A DNA stretch of 64,000 nt from CAMPJU01 sp036675265 (GTDB lineage Bacteria > Pseudomonadota > Gammaproteobacteria > Xanthomonadales > Xanthomonadaceae), in assembly GCA_036675265.1 (NCBI GenBank), contig JAKFFJ010000057.1:1-64000 (forward strand). Direction: 5' to 3'. Below are positions 35,235 to 43,120 of the stretch, piece by piece; positions within the stretch are counted from its first letter, which is position 1; every line of letters begins with the position of its first letter. The notes under the pieces are model-generated. The model saw only the letters and a program-made list of their open reading frames with translations. It was not told the origin of the DNA and did no database searches. Both the position numbers and the translations under genes were made by a program.

Positions 35235-35852
35235 ATGCTCCCGCGTGCACTGCTCGTCCTGCTGGCCGTCATGAACCTCGCCGTTGCGCTGTGGTGGATG
35301 ACGCACGCCGCGGTGCCGGCCCCGGCACCCGTGCAGGCGCGGCCGGCGGGCGTTCCCGCGTTGCGCCTGTTGTCGGAAGGCGGTCCCGTCGAGGCACCGC
35401 GGCCGCAGCTGCGGTGCTATCGCTTCGGCCCCTATGGCGACACCGCCGCGCTGGAAGCGGCGCGCGACGCCGCGACCGACATCGCACCGCGCGTCGACAC
35501 GATCACCATTCCCGGGCCCGCGCCGACCGCGTGGCGGGTGGCCGCGGCCCCGCCGGCAGACGGCGACACCGCCGCGCTGGCGACGCGCATCGTCGCGGCC
35601 GGCTTCGGCGACACCATCGTGGTCGCCGAAGGGCCTGAAACCGGAAGCGTCGCGCTCGGGCGCTTCAGCACGGCCGAAGCGGCCGAACGCCACCGCGCGG
35701 CACTGCAGGCGGCAGGCTTCGGCGCACAGGTCCATCCGGTGGGCGGCAACACCGAGTGGTTGCGCCTGCCGTTGCCGGGCGCGCCGGACCTGCTCGGGTT
35801 GCGTGGCGCGCTGGCCGCGTTGCAGGCGCTGCCGACCGACTGCGACGGTTGA
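35235..35852 (+). CDS. SPOR domain membrane protein
   Basis: 205 aa: a short N-terminus, one TM helix (~4-22; RALLVLLAVMNLAVALWWM), a Pro/Ala-rich linker and a C-terminal SPOR domain (about 125-200; VALGRFSTAEAAERHRAALQAAGFGAQVHP) that binds denuded peptidoglycan strands at septa. Placement after birA-coaX is common in xanthomonads. There is no catalytic domain. Confidence 0.85.
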   Translation: MLPRALLVLLAVMNLAVALWWMTHAAVPAPAPVQARPAGVPALRLLSEGGPVEAPRPQLRCYRFGPYGDTAALEAARDAATDIAPRVDTITIPGPAPTAWRVAAAPPADGDTAALATRIVAAGFGDTIVVAEGPETGSVALGRFSTAEAAERHRAALQAAGFGAQVHPVGGNTEWLRLPLPGAPDLLGLRGALAALQALPTDCDG

Positions 35853-35878
35853 CCGCAGGAGCCCCGGGACCGGCGCGC

Positions 35879-35884
35879 TAGAAT
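35879..35884 (+). promoter_or_regulatory. -10 box upstream of tRNA-Thr
   Basis: TAGAAT, 22 bases before the tRNA 5' end. The nearest TTGACC is 24 bases further upstream, too far for a normal -35, so the -35 is uncertain. Confidence 0.45.
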
Positions 35885-35906
35885 CCCGCGAAGCATTCCC
35901 TTCCAT

Positions 35907-35982
35907 GCCGGCTTAGCTCAGTTGGTAGAGCAACCGCCTTGTAAGCGGTAGGTCGTCAGTTCGACTCTGACAGCCGGCACCA
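35907..35982 (+). tRNA. tRNA-Thr (anticodon UGU)
   Basis: A 76-nt cloverleaf with acceptor GCCGGCT/AGCCGGC, D-loop AGTTGGTAGAG, anticodon stem ACCGC/GCGGT enclosing loop CTTGTAA (anticodon TGT), T-arm GTCAG-TTCGACT-CTGAC, and an encoded CCA end. TGT reads ACA and, by wobble/modification, other threonine codons. Confidence 0.97.
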
Positions 35983-36005
35983 CGCGATTGCTTCCAAGGA
36001 TCCCA

Positions 36006-36926
36006 ATGACCAACCGTTTTCCCGTTTCGCTCATTGGCGCCCCCACCGACGTCGGCGCCGGCCATCGCGGTGCGCTGATGGGGCCGGACGCATTGCGCAT
36101 CGCCGGGTTCGCCGAGGCGCTGGTCGCGCGCGGCGTCGATGTCGCCGACCGCGGCAACCTGGAGGGGCCGCGCAATCCGTGGACCGGCCCGGTCGAAGGC
36201 TATCGCCACCTGCAGGAAGTCGTGGACTGGAATCGCGCCGTGATGGATGCCGTGTCCGCGGAACTGGAGGCGGGGCGCCTGCCCGTGCTGATGGGGGGCG
36301 ACCACTGCCTGGCCATCGGGTCGATCACCGCGGTCGCCAACCACTGCCGGGCCACCGGCAAGCGCCTCCGGGTGGTGTGGCTCGACGCCCACGCGGACTT
36401 CAACACCTCCGAGGTCACGCCCTCCGGGAACATCCACGGCATGCCGGTCGCCTGCCTGTGCGGCCTGGGCCCGCAGCCCCTGACGACGCTGGGCGGTCCC
36501 GCGCCGGCGGTCCGGCCGGACGAGGTGAAGCAGATCGGCATCCGCTCCGTGGACCAGGGCGAGAAGCGCCTGGTGAAGGAATACGGACTGGACGTCTACG
36601 ACATGCGCTACATCGACGAGGTCGGCATGAAGCGCACGATGGAGGCGGCGCTGGCCGGCGTGGACGAGGACACCCACCTGCACGTCAGCTTCGACATCGA
36701 CTTCCTCGATCCCGGCATCGCGCCCGGCACCGGCACCCGGGTGCCCGGCGGCCCGAACTACCGCGAGGCGCAGCTGGTGATGGAGATGATCGCCGACACG
36801 GGGCGCATGGCCTCGCTGGACATCGTCGAGCTCAATCCGCTGCTCGACAAGCGCAACCGCACCGCGCACCTGGCCATCGACCTGGTCGAGAGCCTGTTCG
36901 GGAAATCGACCTTGATGCGGGACTGA
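36006..36926 (+). CDS. rocF: Arginase
   Basis: This 306-aa manganese enzyme hydrolyses arginine to ornithine and urea. Metal-site motifs are GGDHCLAIGS, WLDAHADFNT and SFDIDFLDPGIAPGTGT, and the length is typical. The ornithine product would feed polyamine or proline metabolism. speD (polyamines) is in the window but far away. It lies 23 bases after tRNA-Thr on the same strand. A closely related ureohydrolase cannot be fully excluded, though the HGMPVAC segment fits arginase. Confidence 0.92.
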   Translation: MTNRFPVSLIGAPTDVGAGHRGALMGPDALRIAGFAEALVARGVDVADRGNLEGPRNPWTGPVEGYRHLQEVVDWNRAVMDAVSAELEAGRLPVLMGGDHCLAIGSITAVANHCRATGKRLRVVWLDAHADFNTSEVTPSGNIHGMPVACLCGLGPQPLTTLGGPAPAVRPDEVKQIGIRSVDQGEKRLVKEYGLDVYDMRYIDEVGMKRTMEAALAGVDEDTHLHVSFDIDFLDPGIAPGTGTRVPGGPNYREAQLVMEMIADTGRMASLDIVELNPLLDKRNRTAHLAIDLVESLFGKSTLMRD

Positions 36927-37036
36927 ACCGCTCCCGGGGGCCCCGGAGGGGGTCGACGCCGTATTCACGGGCTTGCGGCTTCCATGGGCGACACGGACGG
37001 CGCCCGCCGCTCCGGCCCATCCGGAGGAAATCCAAG

Positions 37037-37207
37037 ATGTCCATGAAGCGAACCCTGGCGCTGTTCCTGTTTGCGATGTTCTCGGTCGGCGCGCTAGGCG
37101 CCTGCAACACGGTGGCCGGTGTCGGCGAAGACATCGAGGCCGTCGGCGACACCATCGAGGACGAGGCCGAAGGCCACGTGGACTGCGACGAATCCGACGA
37201 GTGCTGA
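37037..37207 (+). CDS. Entericidin-like lipoprotein 1
   Basis: A 56-aa lipoprotein: basic start, hydrophobic helix, and lipobox LGAC (Cys23 lipidated), followed by NTVAGVGEDIEAVGDTIEDEAE, the GxDIxxxGxxI repeat of entericidin A/B. It differs from E. coli entericidins by an acidic tail ending CDESDEC with two extra Cys. GGAGGAA lies upstream of the first ATG. A second ATG two codons later is possible. It forms a tandem pair with the next gene, 13 bases on. Confidence 0.85.
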   Translation: MSMKRTLALFLFAMFSVGALGACNTVAGVGEDIEAVGDTIEDEAEGHVDCDESDEC

Positions 37208-37220
37208 CAGGAGAATGACC

Positions 37221-37373
37221 ATGCGTAACTACAAGCGACTGATTGCCGTGCTGTTCCTGGCCCTGTTTTCCTCCGCCTCCCTGACCGCCTGCAACACGAT
37301 GGCGGGCCTGGGCGAGGACATCGAGGAAGCCGGTGAGGAGATCGAGGAGTGCGCCGAAGGCGTCGACTGCTGA
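37221..37373 (+). CDS. Entericidin-like lipoprotein 2
   Basis: A 50-aa paralogue of the previous gene: lipobox LTAC (Cys24), then NTMAGLGEDIEEAGEEIEECAE with the same amphipathic repeat, and two further Cys (EECAEGVDC). AGGAGA lies before the ATG. Entericidins are small envelope lipoproteins linked to cell lysis and stationary phase in enterics. The function here is not established. A hairpin that could end transcription follows. Confidence 0.87.
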   Translation: MRNYKRLIAVLFLALFSSASLTACNTMAGLGEDIEEAGEEIEECAEGVDC

Positions 37374-37420
37374 CCGACTGACGGACAGGCGCAGGACGCG
37401 CCAGGCAGGGACGCCGCGAC

Positions 37421-37448
37421 GGGCCGGGAGGCATGCCTCCCGGCCCGT
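37421..37448 (+). terminator. Terminator-like hairpin after the lipoprotein pair
   Basis: A 10-bp stem (GGGCCGGGAG, 37421-37430, with CTCCCGGCCC, 37437-37446) is followed only by GTTCC, so the T run is poor. Confidence 0.5.
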
Positions 37449-37479
37449 TCCATGTCCGGGGGACGGCTTGGCGGTCAGT

Positions 37480-37485
37480 TAGAAT
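37480..37485 (+). promoter_or_regulatory. -10-like box immediately upstream of trpS
   Basis: TAGAAT ends 8 bases before the trpS ATG. There is no Shine-Dalgarno, so trpS may be translated from a leaderless or nearly leaderless mRNA. Confidence 0.45.
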
Positions 37486-37493
37486 CCGCGCCC

Positions 37494-38813
37494 ATGGAGA
37501 AGACCCCGAAAGCGCGCCGGCGCAAGCGCGTCCTGACCGGCATCACGACGTCGGGGACGCCGCACCTGGGCAACTATGTCGGCGCCATCCGCCCGGCGAT
37601 CGCCGCGAGTCGCGATGCCGGGGTGGAGAGCTTCTACTTCCTCGCCGACTACCACGCGCTGATCAAGGTCACCGACCCGGCGCGGGTGCAGCGGTCGACG
37701 CTGGAGATCGCCGCCGCCTGGCTGGCTTGCGGGCTGGATCCGGAACAGGTCTGGTTCTACCGCCAGTCGGACATCCCCGAGATCCCGGAGCTCACCTGGC
37801 TGCTCACCTGCGTGGCCGGCAAGGGGCTGCTCAACCGCGCGCATGCCTACAAGGCGGCGGTCGACCGCAACCGCGAACTGGGCGAGGACGACGACGCGGG
37901 CATCAGCGCGGGCCTCTTCATGTACCCCGTGCTGATGGCCGCCGACATCCTGCTGTTCGACGCGGACGTGGTGCCGGTGGGACGCGACCAGGTCCAGCAC
38001 ATCGAGATGGCGCGCGATTTCGCGCAGCGCTTCAACCATCTGTACGGCACGGCGCGTTTCACGCTGCCCGAAGTGGCGATCGAGGACCACGTGGCCACGC
38101 TGCCCGGCCTGGACGGCCGCAAGATGAGCAAGAGCTACGACAACGTCATCCCGCTGTTCGCCCCGCGCGAGCAGTTGCGCAAGCTGGTGTACGCGATCGT
38201 CACCGACTCGCGCGAGCCGGGCGAACCCAAGGACACCGATGGCGCCAACGTCTTCCAGCTGTACCAGGCGTTCGCCTCGGCCGACGAGACCGCGGCGATG
38301 CGCGCGGCCTTCGCCGACGGCATCGGCTGGGGGGACGCGAAGGCCGCGCTGTTCGAGCGCATCGACGCGGAGGTCGCGCCGTTGCGCGAACGCTACGAAG
38401 CGCTGATGGCGCATCCCGGCCGGATCGAGGAACAGCTGCGCGACGGCGCCGCGCGCCTGCGCGCGACCCATGCGACGGCGCGCCTGGACGCCTTGCGGCA
38501 CGCGGTCGGGCTGCGCGACCTGGCCGCATCGGCATCGCCTGCCACCGCGAAGGGCACCACGAAGGCGGCCCTGCCGGTGTTCAAGCAGTACCGCGAAGCG
38601 GATGGCCGCTTCCACTTCAAGCTGGTCGAAGGCGACCGCGTGCTGCTGCAGAGCACGGGCTTCGATTCGCCGAAGGACGCGGGGCGACGCATCGCCGTGC
38701 TGCGCCAGGAAGGGTTTGCCGAGGGCGACGCCGCGCTCGCGCTCGGGGAAGGCGTGGGCGAGGACGACGTGCGCGCGGCACTCGCCGCGCTCGAACAGGC
38801 CGCTGCCGACTGA
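37494..38813 (+). CDS. trpS: Tryptophanyl-tRNA synthetase with C-terminal extension
   Basis: The 439-aa class Ic synthetase charges tRNA-Trp. The catalytic core (about 14-340) holds the HIGH-like TPHLGNYVG loop, GLLNRAHAYK, AGLFMYPVLMAADILLFDAD and the KMSKS loop (DGRKMSKSYDN). It is some 100 residues longer than E. coli TrpS. Residues ~360-439 form an extra domain (QYREADGRFHFKLVEGDRVL...STGFDSPKDAGRRIAVLR) that resembles YegP/DUF1508 units. The extension seems to occur in other xanthomonad TrpS. The stop overlaps the next gene as TGATG. Confidence 0.94.
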   Translation: MEKTPKARRRKRVLTGITTSGTPHLGNYVGAIRPAIAASRDAGVESFYFLADYHALIKVTDPARVQRSTLEIAAAWLACGLDPEQVWFYRQSDIPEIPELTWLLTCVAGKGLLNRAHAYKAAVDRNRELGEDDDAGISAGLFMYPVLMAADILLFDADVVPVGRDQVQHIEMARDFAQRFNHLYGTARFTLPEVAIEDHVATLPGLDGRKMSKSYDNVIPLFAPREQLRKLVYAIVTDSREPGEPKDTDGANVFQLYQAFASADETAAMRAAFADGIGWGDAKAALFERIDAEVAPLRERYEALMAHPGRIEEQLRDGAARLRATHATARLDALRHAVGLRDLAASASPATAKGTTKAALPVFKQYREADGRFHFKLVEGDRVLLQSTGFDSPKDAGRRIAVLRQEGFAEGDAALALGEGVGEDDVRAALAALEQAAAD

Positions 38814-39127
38814 TGAATCCGCTCATCGAGACCAACCTGGCGCTGGTGCTGTTCCTGCCCTGGTTCGTGATCCTCGGCGTGCTGTTCTGGGTCTATCCCC
38901 GCCAGCCGCGCGACGGTCGTCGACGCCTGTTCGACGCAGCATCGCTGGTGGTCGCGGTGGCCGCCTTCGTGGCCAGCCTGCACTGGGCGCAGGGCATTGC
39001 CGACCGGCAGTACGGCGAGATGTGGCCGCAGGTGCTGGCCACGTCGCTGGGTTACGGGGTCTTCCTGGCGGTGCTCGCGCTCGCCTGGGTCCTGCGCCGC
39101 CGGTGGTTGCGCAACCGGCGCGGGTGA
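38813..39127 (+). CDS. Small three-helix membrane protein
   Basis: 104 aa with three hydrophobic segments (about 8-28 LALVLFLPWFVILGVLFWVY; 40-57; 78-94), ending RRRWLRNRRG. The basic end suggests a cytoplasmic C-terminus. No known family was recognised. The start codon overlaps the trpS stop, so it is coupled to trpS. Confidence 0.75.
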   Translation: MNPLIETNLALVLFLPWFVILGVLFWVYPRQPRDGRRRLFDAASLVVAVAAFVASLHWAQGIADRQYGEMWPQVLATSLGYGVFLAVLALAWVLRRRWLRNRRG

Positions 39128-39130
39128 CGC

Positions 39131-39514
39131 TCAGTCCCAGCGGTTGGCGTCGTCGCCGAGCGGGCCGTGCTGCGGGTTGACCACGCAGAAGCGATGGCCG
39201 GTCGGGGCCTGCATCACCCACCAGCGCTTGACGAACGCGACCCGCGTGGCGCCCAGCGCCTCCAGGCGTGCGACCTCCGCGTCCAGGTCGTCGGTCTCGA
39301 TGTCCAGGTGGATGTGCGAGTGGTGGTCCACGCGCTGCAGGAGGACGTTGACCTCGCCCGGGCGCGCCTGCAGTTCCGCATAACGCCCATCGCCGTCTTC
39401 GTCCGGGTTGGCGACCGGCCGCCCCAGCGCCTGGCTCCAGAACGTGGTCGCGGGACCGAGGTCGTCGACCCGGCAGTCGAACACGAAGTGGCAGGGGCGG
39501 CTGCGGTGCGCCAT
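39131..39514 (-). CDS. VOC superfamily (glyoxalase-like) protein
   Basis: 127 aa with the paired beta-alpha-beta-beta-beta layout of vicinal oxygen chelate proteins: CRVDDLGPATTFWSQALGRP near the N-terminus and HLDIETDDLDAEVARLEALGA in the second half, ending TGHRFCVVNPQ. The metal site and substrate are unclear. It lies 10 bases downstream of the E2 gene on the same strand and may be the last gene of that operon. Confidence 0.82.
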   Translation of the reverse strand: MAHRSRPCHFVFDCRVDDLGPATTFWSQALGRPVANPDEDGDGRYAELQARPGEVNVLLQRVDHHSHIHLDIETDDLDAEVARLEALGATRVAFVKRWWVMQAPTGHRFCVVNPQHGPLGDDANRWD

Positions 39515-39524
39515 CGCGCCGCCG

Positions 39525-40949
39525 TCAGTCGGCCGCCGCCAGGTCGTCGAGCAGCGCCTTGAGGAAGCGCGCGGCCTCGCCGCCGGTGCAGGCGCGGTGG
39601 TCGAACGTCAGCGAGATGGGCATGCGGCGGTGCACTTCGACACCGCCGATCACCGCGACCACGTCGTGCACCAGCTTGCCGGCACCGACGATCGCCACGC
39701 ACGGCGGCACCACGACCGGCGTGGCGTAGCGGCCGGCGAACATGCCGAAGTTCGACAGGCTGATGGTGTAGCCCGAAAGCTCGGACGCGGGAATGCTGCG
39801 GTCCTGGACCTGGTTGCGCAGGCGGTTGATGCCCTCGCGCAGGCCGCGCGCATCCAGCATGTCCGCGTTGCGCAGCGCCGGCACGAACAGGCCGTCGTCG
39901 GTGTCCACGGCGATGCCGAGGTCCACGTGCGGATGCAGGGTGCGGGTCAGCGTGTCGCCGTCGAACCAGGCATTGAGGGCCGGCACGTCGCGGCAGGCGG
40001 TGACGATGGCACGCACGAGTCGCGCGGTGATGTCCTGCTTGCCGTTCCAGCCGTGCAGGTCCGCGTCGTCGCACAGCGTGGTCGGCACGACCTTCGCATG
40101 CGCGTCGGCCATGACCCGCGCCATGTTGCGGCGCACGCCCTTGAGCTGTTCGGGCTGGCCGGAGGCCTTCACCGAAGGCGGCTGGGTGCGCATGGGCTTG
40201 CCGGAGGCGGAGAGCTGCGTGCGCTGGTCGGCCGTCCTTGCGGGAGCCGCCGTGGCGGCGATTTCGCGGGCATTCGCCGCCGTGGCGGCTCCCACCGGGG
40301 CACTGCCCGTTCTTGCGGACCCGTCGGCAGCGGCCTGCTTCACGTCCGCCATCGTCACCACGCTGTCCGCGCCGCTGGGCCGCACGCGCGCCAGCTCCAC
40401 GCCCAGCTTGCGCGCCATCGCGCGCACCGCGGGCATCGCCTTGACGCCGCCCGCGGACGATACGGCATCGCTGCGCACGGCGTCCGACGACTGCATGGCG
40501 CCGACCACGGTGCCGCTGTCCTTGCGCGCGGCCGGCGCCGCTTCGTCGGCGACGATCGCGCCACCGTCGTCGGAGGCGACCACGCGGTCGTCCGGCGCCG
40601 GATCCTGGCTGCCCACGCCTTTGGACGGCGTGCCCTGCTGCGGCTGTTCGCCGCCGCCATGGTGATGGCCGGTGTCCTGGCCCTCGGCGCGCTGCGGCAG
40701 GTTCGGGTCGACCTCGAACTCCGCGAGCATGCTGCCGGTCACCACGATGTCGCCGGCGGCGCCGGCCAGCTTCAGCACCCTGCCCGAGACGGGCGACGGC
40801 ACCTCCACCACGGCCTTGGCGGTCTCCATCGACACGAGGCTTTCGTCCAGGCGGATGGTGTCGCCCTCCTTGACGAACCACTCGACGATGGTCGCGTCGG
40901 GCAGCCCTTCGCCGAGGTCGGGGAGCTTGAAGGTCTTCTTGTCGGCCAT
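39525..40949 (-). CDS. 2-oxo acid dehydrogenase E2 (dihydrolipoamide acyltransferase)
   Basis: 474 aa. The N-terminal lipoyl domain (1-80) has the lipoylated Lys in SMETAKAVVEV. A long Ala/Ser/Gln linker follows, then an E1/E3-binding domain (~168-205; PAVRAMARKLGVELARV), a second Ala-rich linker (~212-240, encoded by a REP-type inverted pair) and a C-terminal acyltransferase domain (~265-474). The catalytic His is in TFDHRACTGGEAARF, but the usual HxxxDG Asp is Thr here. It works with the adjacent E1 subunits. Pyruvate or branched-chain substrate cannot be told apart. No E3 is nearby. Confidence 0.9.
   Translation of the reverse strand: MADKKTFKLPDLGEGLPDATIVEWFVKEGDTIRLDESLVSMETAKAVVEVPSPVSGRVLKLAGAAGDIVVTGSMLAEFEVDPNLPQRAEGQDTGHHHGGGEQPQQGTPSKGVGSQDPAPDDRVVASDDGGAIVADEAAPAARKDSGTVVGAMQSSDAVRSDAVSSAGGVKAMPAVRAMARKLGVELARVRPSGADSVVTMADVKQAAADGSARTGSAPVGAATAANAREIAATAAPARTADQRTQLSASGKPMRTQPPSVKASGQPEQLKGVRRNMARVMADAHAKVVPTTLCDDADLHGWNGKQDITARLVRAIVTACRDVPALNAWFDGDTLTRTLHPHVDLGIAVDTDDGLFVPALRNADMLDARGLREGINRLRNQVQDRSIPASELSGYTISLSNFGMFAGRYATPVVVPPCVAIVGAGKLVHDVVAVIGGVEVHRRMPISLTFDHRACTGGEAARFLKALLDDLAAAD
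40242..40293. repeat. REP-type inverted pair inside the E2 coding sequence
   Basis: GGGAGCCGCCGTGGCGGCGA (40242-40261) and its near-exact reverse complement (40274-40293; only the central GT/AC differs) are separated by 12 bases. In the E2 frame this reads as VGAATAANAREIAATAAP, an Ala-rich linker. The half-unit recurs at 31999-32029. Confidence 0.75.
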
Positions 40950-40953
40950 GGTG

Positions 40954-41976
40954 TCAGCTCGCTTCCAGGGTGCGCCGTGCGGCCGCGACGATGCGCTCGA
41001 CGCTCGGCAGGTACTTCATTTCGAGGCGGAACAGCGGGATGTGCGTGTCGTAGCCGGTCACGCGCTCGACCGGCGCGACGAGGTCGTACATCGACTCGCC
41101 GGCCAGCCGCGCGGCGATCTCCGCGCCGAAGCCGGCGGTCTTCGGGGCCTCGTGCACGATCACGCAGCGGCCGGTGCGCGACACCGACTCGGCGATCGTG
41201 TCGAAGTCGAGCGGGCGCAGCGTCGCCACGTCGATCACCTCGGCGCTGATGCCGTCGGCCTCGAGCTTCTCGGCGGCCTCCAGGCACTCCTTCACCTGCG
41301 CGCCCCAGGTCACCAGGGTCACGTCGGTGCCGTCGCGCAGCACGTAGCAGACGTCCAGCGGCAGGGCCTCGCCATCGTCCGGCACGAGTTCCTTGTACTG
41401 GCGGTAGATGCGCTTGGGCTCGAAGTAGATGACCGGGTCCGGCTCGCGGATCGCGGCCAGCAGCAGGCCGTAGGCGCGCGCGGGCGAGGAGGGCATGACC
41501 ACGCGCAGGCCCGGCACGTTGGTGAAGATCGCCTCGTTGGCCTCGCTGTGGTGCTCCGGTGCGCGGATGCCGCCGCCCCACGGCACGCGCAGCACCATCG
41601 GGCAATGCAGGCGCCCGCGGGTGCGGTAGCGCATGCGCGCGGCGTGGCAGACCAGGAAGTCGACCATCGGGTACATGAAACCGTCGAACTGGGCTTCGGC
41701 CACGGGCTTCATGCCCTGGCTGGCCATGCCGACGGTGAGGCCGGCGATGGTGGTCTCGTCCAGCGGCGTGTCGATCACGCGCGACGAGCCGAACTGCGCG
41801 TGCAGCCCGGCGGTTGCGCGGAACACGCCCCCGTTGACGCCCACGTCCTCGCCGAGCACGACGACGCTGGCGTCGGCCCGCATCTCGTAGGCGAGCGCCT
41901 GGGTGACCGCCTCGATGAGGGTGATGGCCTGGGGCCCGGCGTCCGCGGCGGCCGGCTTCTGCTTCGCGGCGCTCAT
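40954..41976 (-). CDS. 2-oxo acid dehydrogenase E1 beta subunit
   Basis: 340 aa. Transketolase-like pyrimidine-binding part (~15-190; QALAYEMRADASVVVLGEDVG, then DETTIAGLTVGMASQGMKPVAE) and C-terminal transketolase domain (~210-330; DVTLVTWGAQVKECLEAAEKL, LRPLDFDTI). It pairs with the E1 alpha subunit to decarboxylate a 2-oxo acid with thiamine diphosphate. The start ATG overlaps the E1 alpha stop (ATGA). The E2 gene follows after 4 bases, so the three form one operon. Confidence 0.92.
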   Translation of the reverse strand: MSAAKQKPAAADAGPQAITLIEAVTQALAYEMRADASVVVLGEDVGVNGGVFRATAGLHAQFGSSRVIDTPLDETTIAGLTVGMASQGMKPVAEAQFDGFMYPMVDFLVCHAARMRYRTRGRLHCPMVLRVPWGGGIRAPEHHSEANEAIFTNVPGLRVVMPSSPARAYGLLLAAIREPDPVIYFEPKRIYRQYKELVPDDGEALPLDVCYVLRDGTDVTLVTWGAQVKECLEAAEKLEADGISAEVIDVATLRPLDFDTIAESVSRTGRCVIVHEAPKTAGFGAEIAARLAGESMYDLVAPVERVTGYDTHIPLFRLEMKYLPSVERIVAAARRTLEAS

Positions 41977-43046
41977 GCGCGGCCCTCCAGCGCCAGCGCT
42001 TCGGCACGCTGCCGGAGCAGGTCGGCGGGCGGGTCCGCATAGAGGTAGTCGAACATCGCCTCGACCGGCTGCACCGGCGTCTCGAGGTAGGCGTTGATCT
42101 CGATGTCGACCAGGCGCCCGCATTCCTCCACCCAGTCCTTCTCCGCCTGTTCGTCCCACAGCTTCGCCGCGGTGAGGTACTTGCGCAGGCGCAACATCGG
42201 CTCGAGTTCCCAGGCCGCCTTGACCTGGGCTTCGTCGCGGTAGCGGCGGGCATCGTCGGCGGTGGTGTGGTCGTGCAGGCGGTAGGTCATGAACTCGATC
42301 ACCGAGCCACCCCCGCCGGTGCGGGCGCGCTCCATCGCCCGGCGCATGCCCTCGAGCACGGCGATGAGGTCGTTGCCGTCCACCTGCATGCAGTGCAGGC
42401 CGCCGGCCAGGCCCTTCTGGGCCAGGGTCTTCGCGCCGGTCTGCGCCGTGCGCGGCACCGAGATCGCCCAGCCGTTGTTGATGATGCATTGCACGAACGG
42501 CAGCGTGAACGCGCCGGCCGAGTTGATCGCGGCGTAGGTGTCGGTCTTGGAGGAGCCGCCGTCGCCGCAGCAGGTCACCGCGACGCGGTCCTCGCCGCGC
42601 AGCTTGAACGCCAGCGCCGCGCCCGCGGCCATCAGGCACTGGGTGGCGATGGGCACGCACCAGGGATAGTCGTGCTTCGGCCCGGAGAAATCGTTGCCGC
42701 GCTCGTCGCCACCCCAGTACATCAGCACGTCGCGCGGCTTGACCCCGCGCATGAACTGGGCACCGTATTCGCGGTAGCTGGGGGCGAACACGTCCTCGGG
42801 ACGCATCGAGGCGCCGATGCCGACATGGGTCGCCTCGTGGCCGAGGCTGGCGGCATACGTGCCGAGCTTGCCGGTGCGCTGCAGCGCGATCGCCTTCGTG
42901 TCGAAGGTCCGCACGAACAGCATCTGCTTGAACAGCGGCAGCAGGGCCTTGGGGTCGCTGAAGGCCTTGGGCAGCTTGCCGACGGGCTTGCCGTCCGGCC
43001 CGAGGCACTGCAGGTATTCGATCTCGTAGGTCGCGGCGACGGTCAT
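41973..43046 (-). CDS. pdhA: 2-oxo acid dehydrogenase E1 alpha subunit
   Basis: The 357-aa subunit has the thiamine-diphosphate motif GDGGSSKTDTYAAINSAGAF...INN and the phosphorylation-loop region RLHDHTTADDARRY. It is nearest to the PdhA/BkdA1 type (E1 alpha separate from beta), not the single-chain AceE. A branched-chain role (iso-fatty acid primers, Leu/Ile/Val breakdown) is equally likely given the amino-acid catabolic neighbours. It is the first gene of E1a-E1b-E2, divergent from kynA. Confidence 0.9.
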   Translation of the reverse strand: MTVAATYEIEYLQCLGPDGKPVGKLPKAFSDPKALLPLFKQMLFVRTFDTKAIALQRTGKLGTYAASLGHEATHVGIGASMRPEDVFAPSYREYGAQFMRGVKPRDVLMYWGGDERGNDFSGPKHDYPWCVPIATQCLMAAGAALAFKLRGEDRVAVTCCGDGGSSKTDTYAAINSAGAFTLPFVQCIINNGWAISVPRTAQTGAKTLAQKGLAGGLHCMQVDGNDLIAVLEGMRRAMERARTGGGGSVIEFMTYRLHDHTTADDARRYRDEAQVKAAWELEPMLRLRKYLTAAKLWDEQAEKDWVEECGRLVDIEINAYLETPVQPVEAMFDYLYADPPADLLRQRAEALALEGRA

Positions 43047-43108
43047 CGCGGGCAGGCCTCGGGGCGTGCTGGGGGAACCGGAATGATAGCGAATCGCCGT
43101 GCCGCCCC

Positions 43109-43114
43109 TAGAAT
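43109..43114 (+). promoter_or_regulatory. -10-like box immediately upstream of kynA
   Basis: TAGAAT ends 6 bases before the kynA ATG, with no Shine-Dalgarno between. Confidence 0.5.
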
Positions 43115-43120
43115 GGCCCG

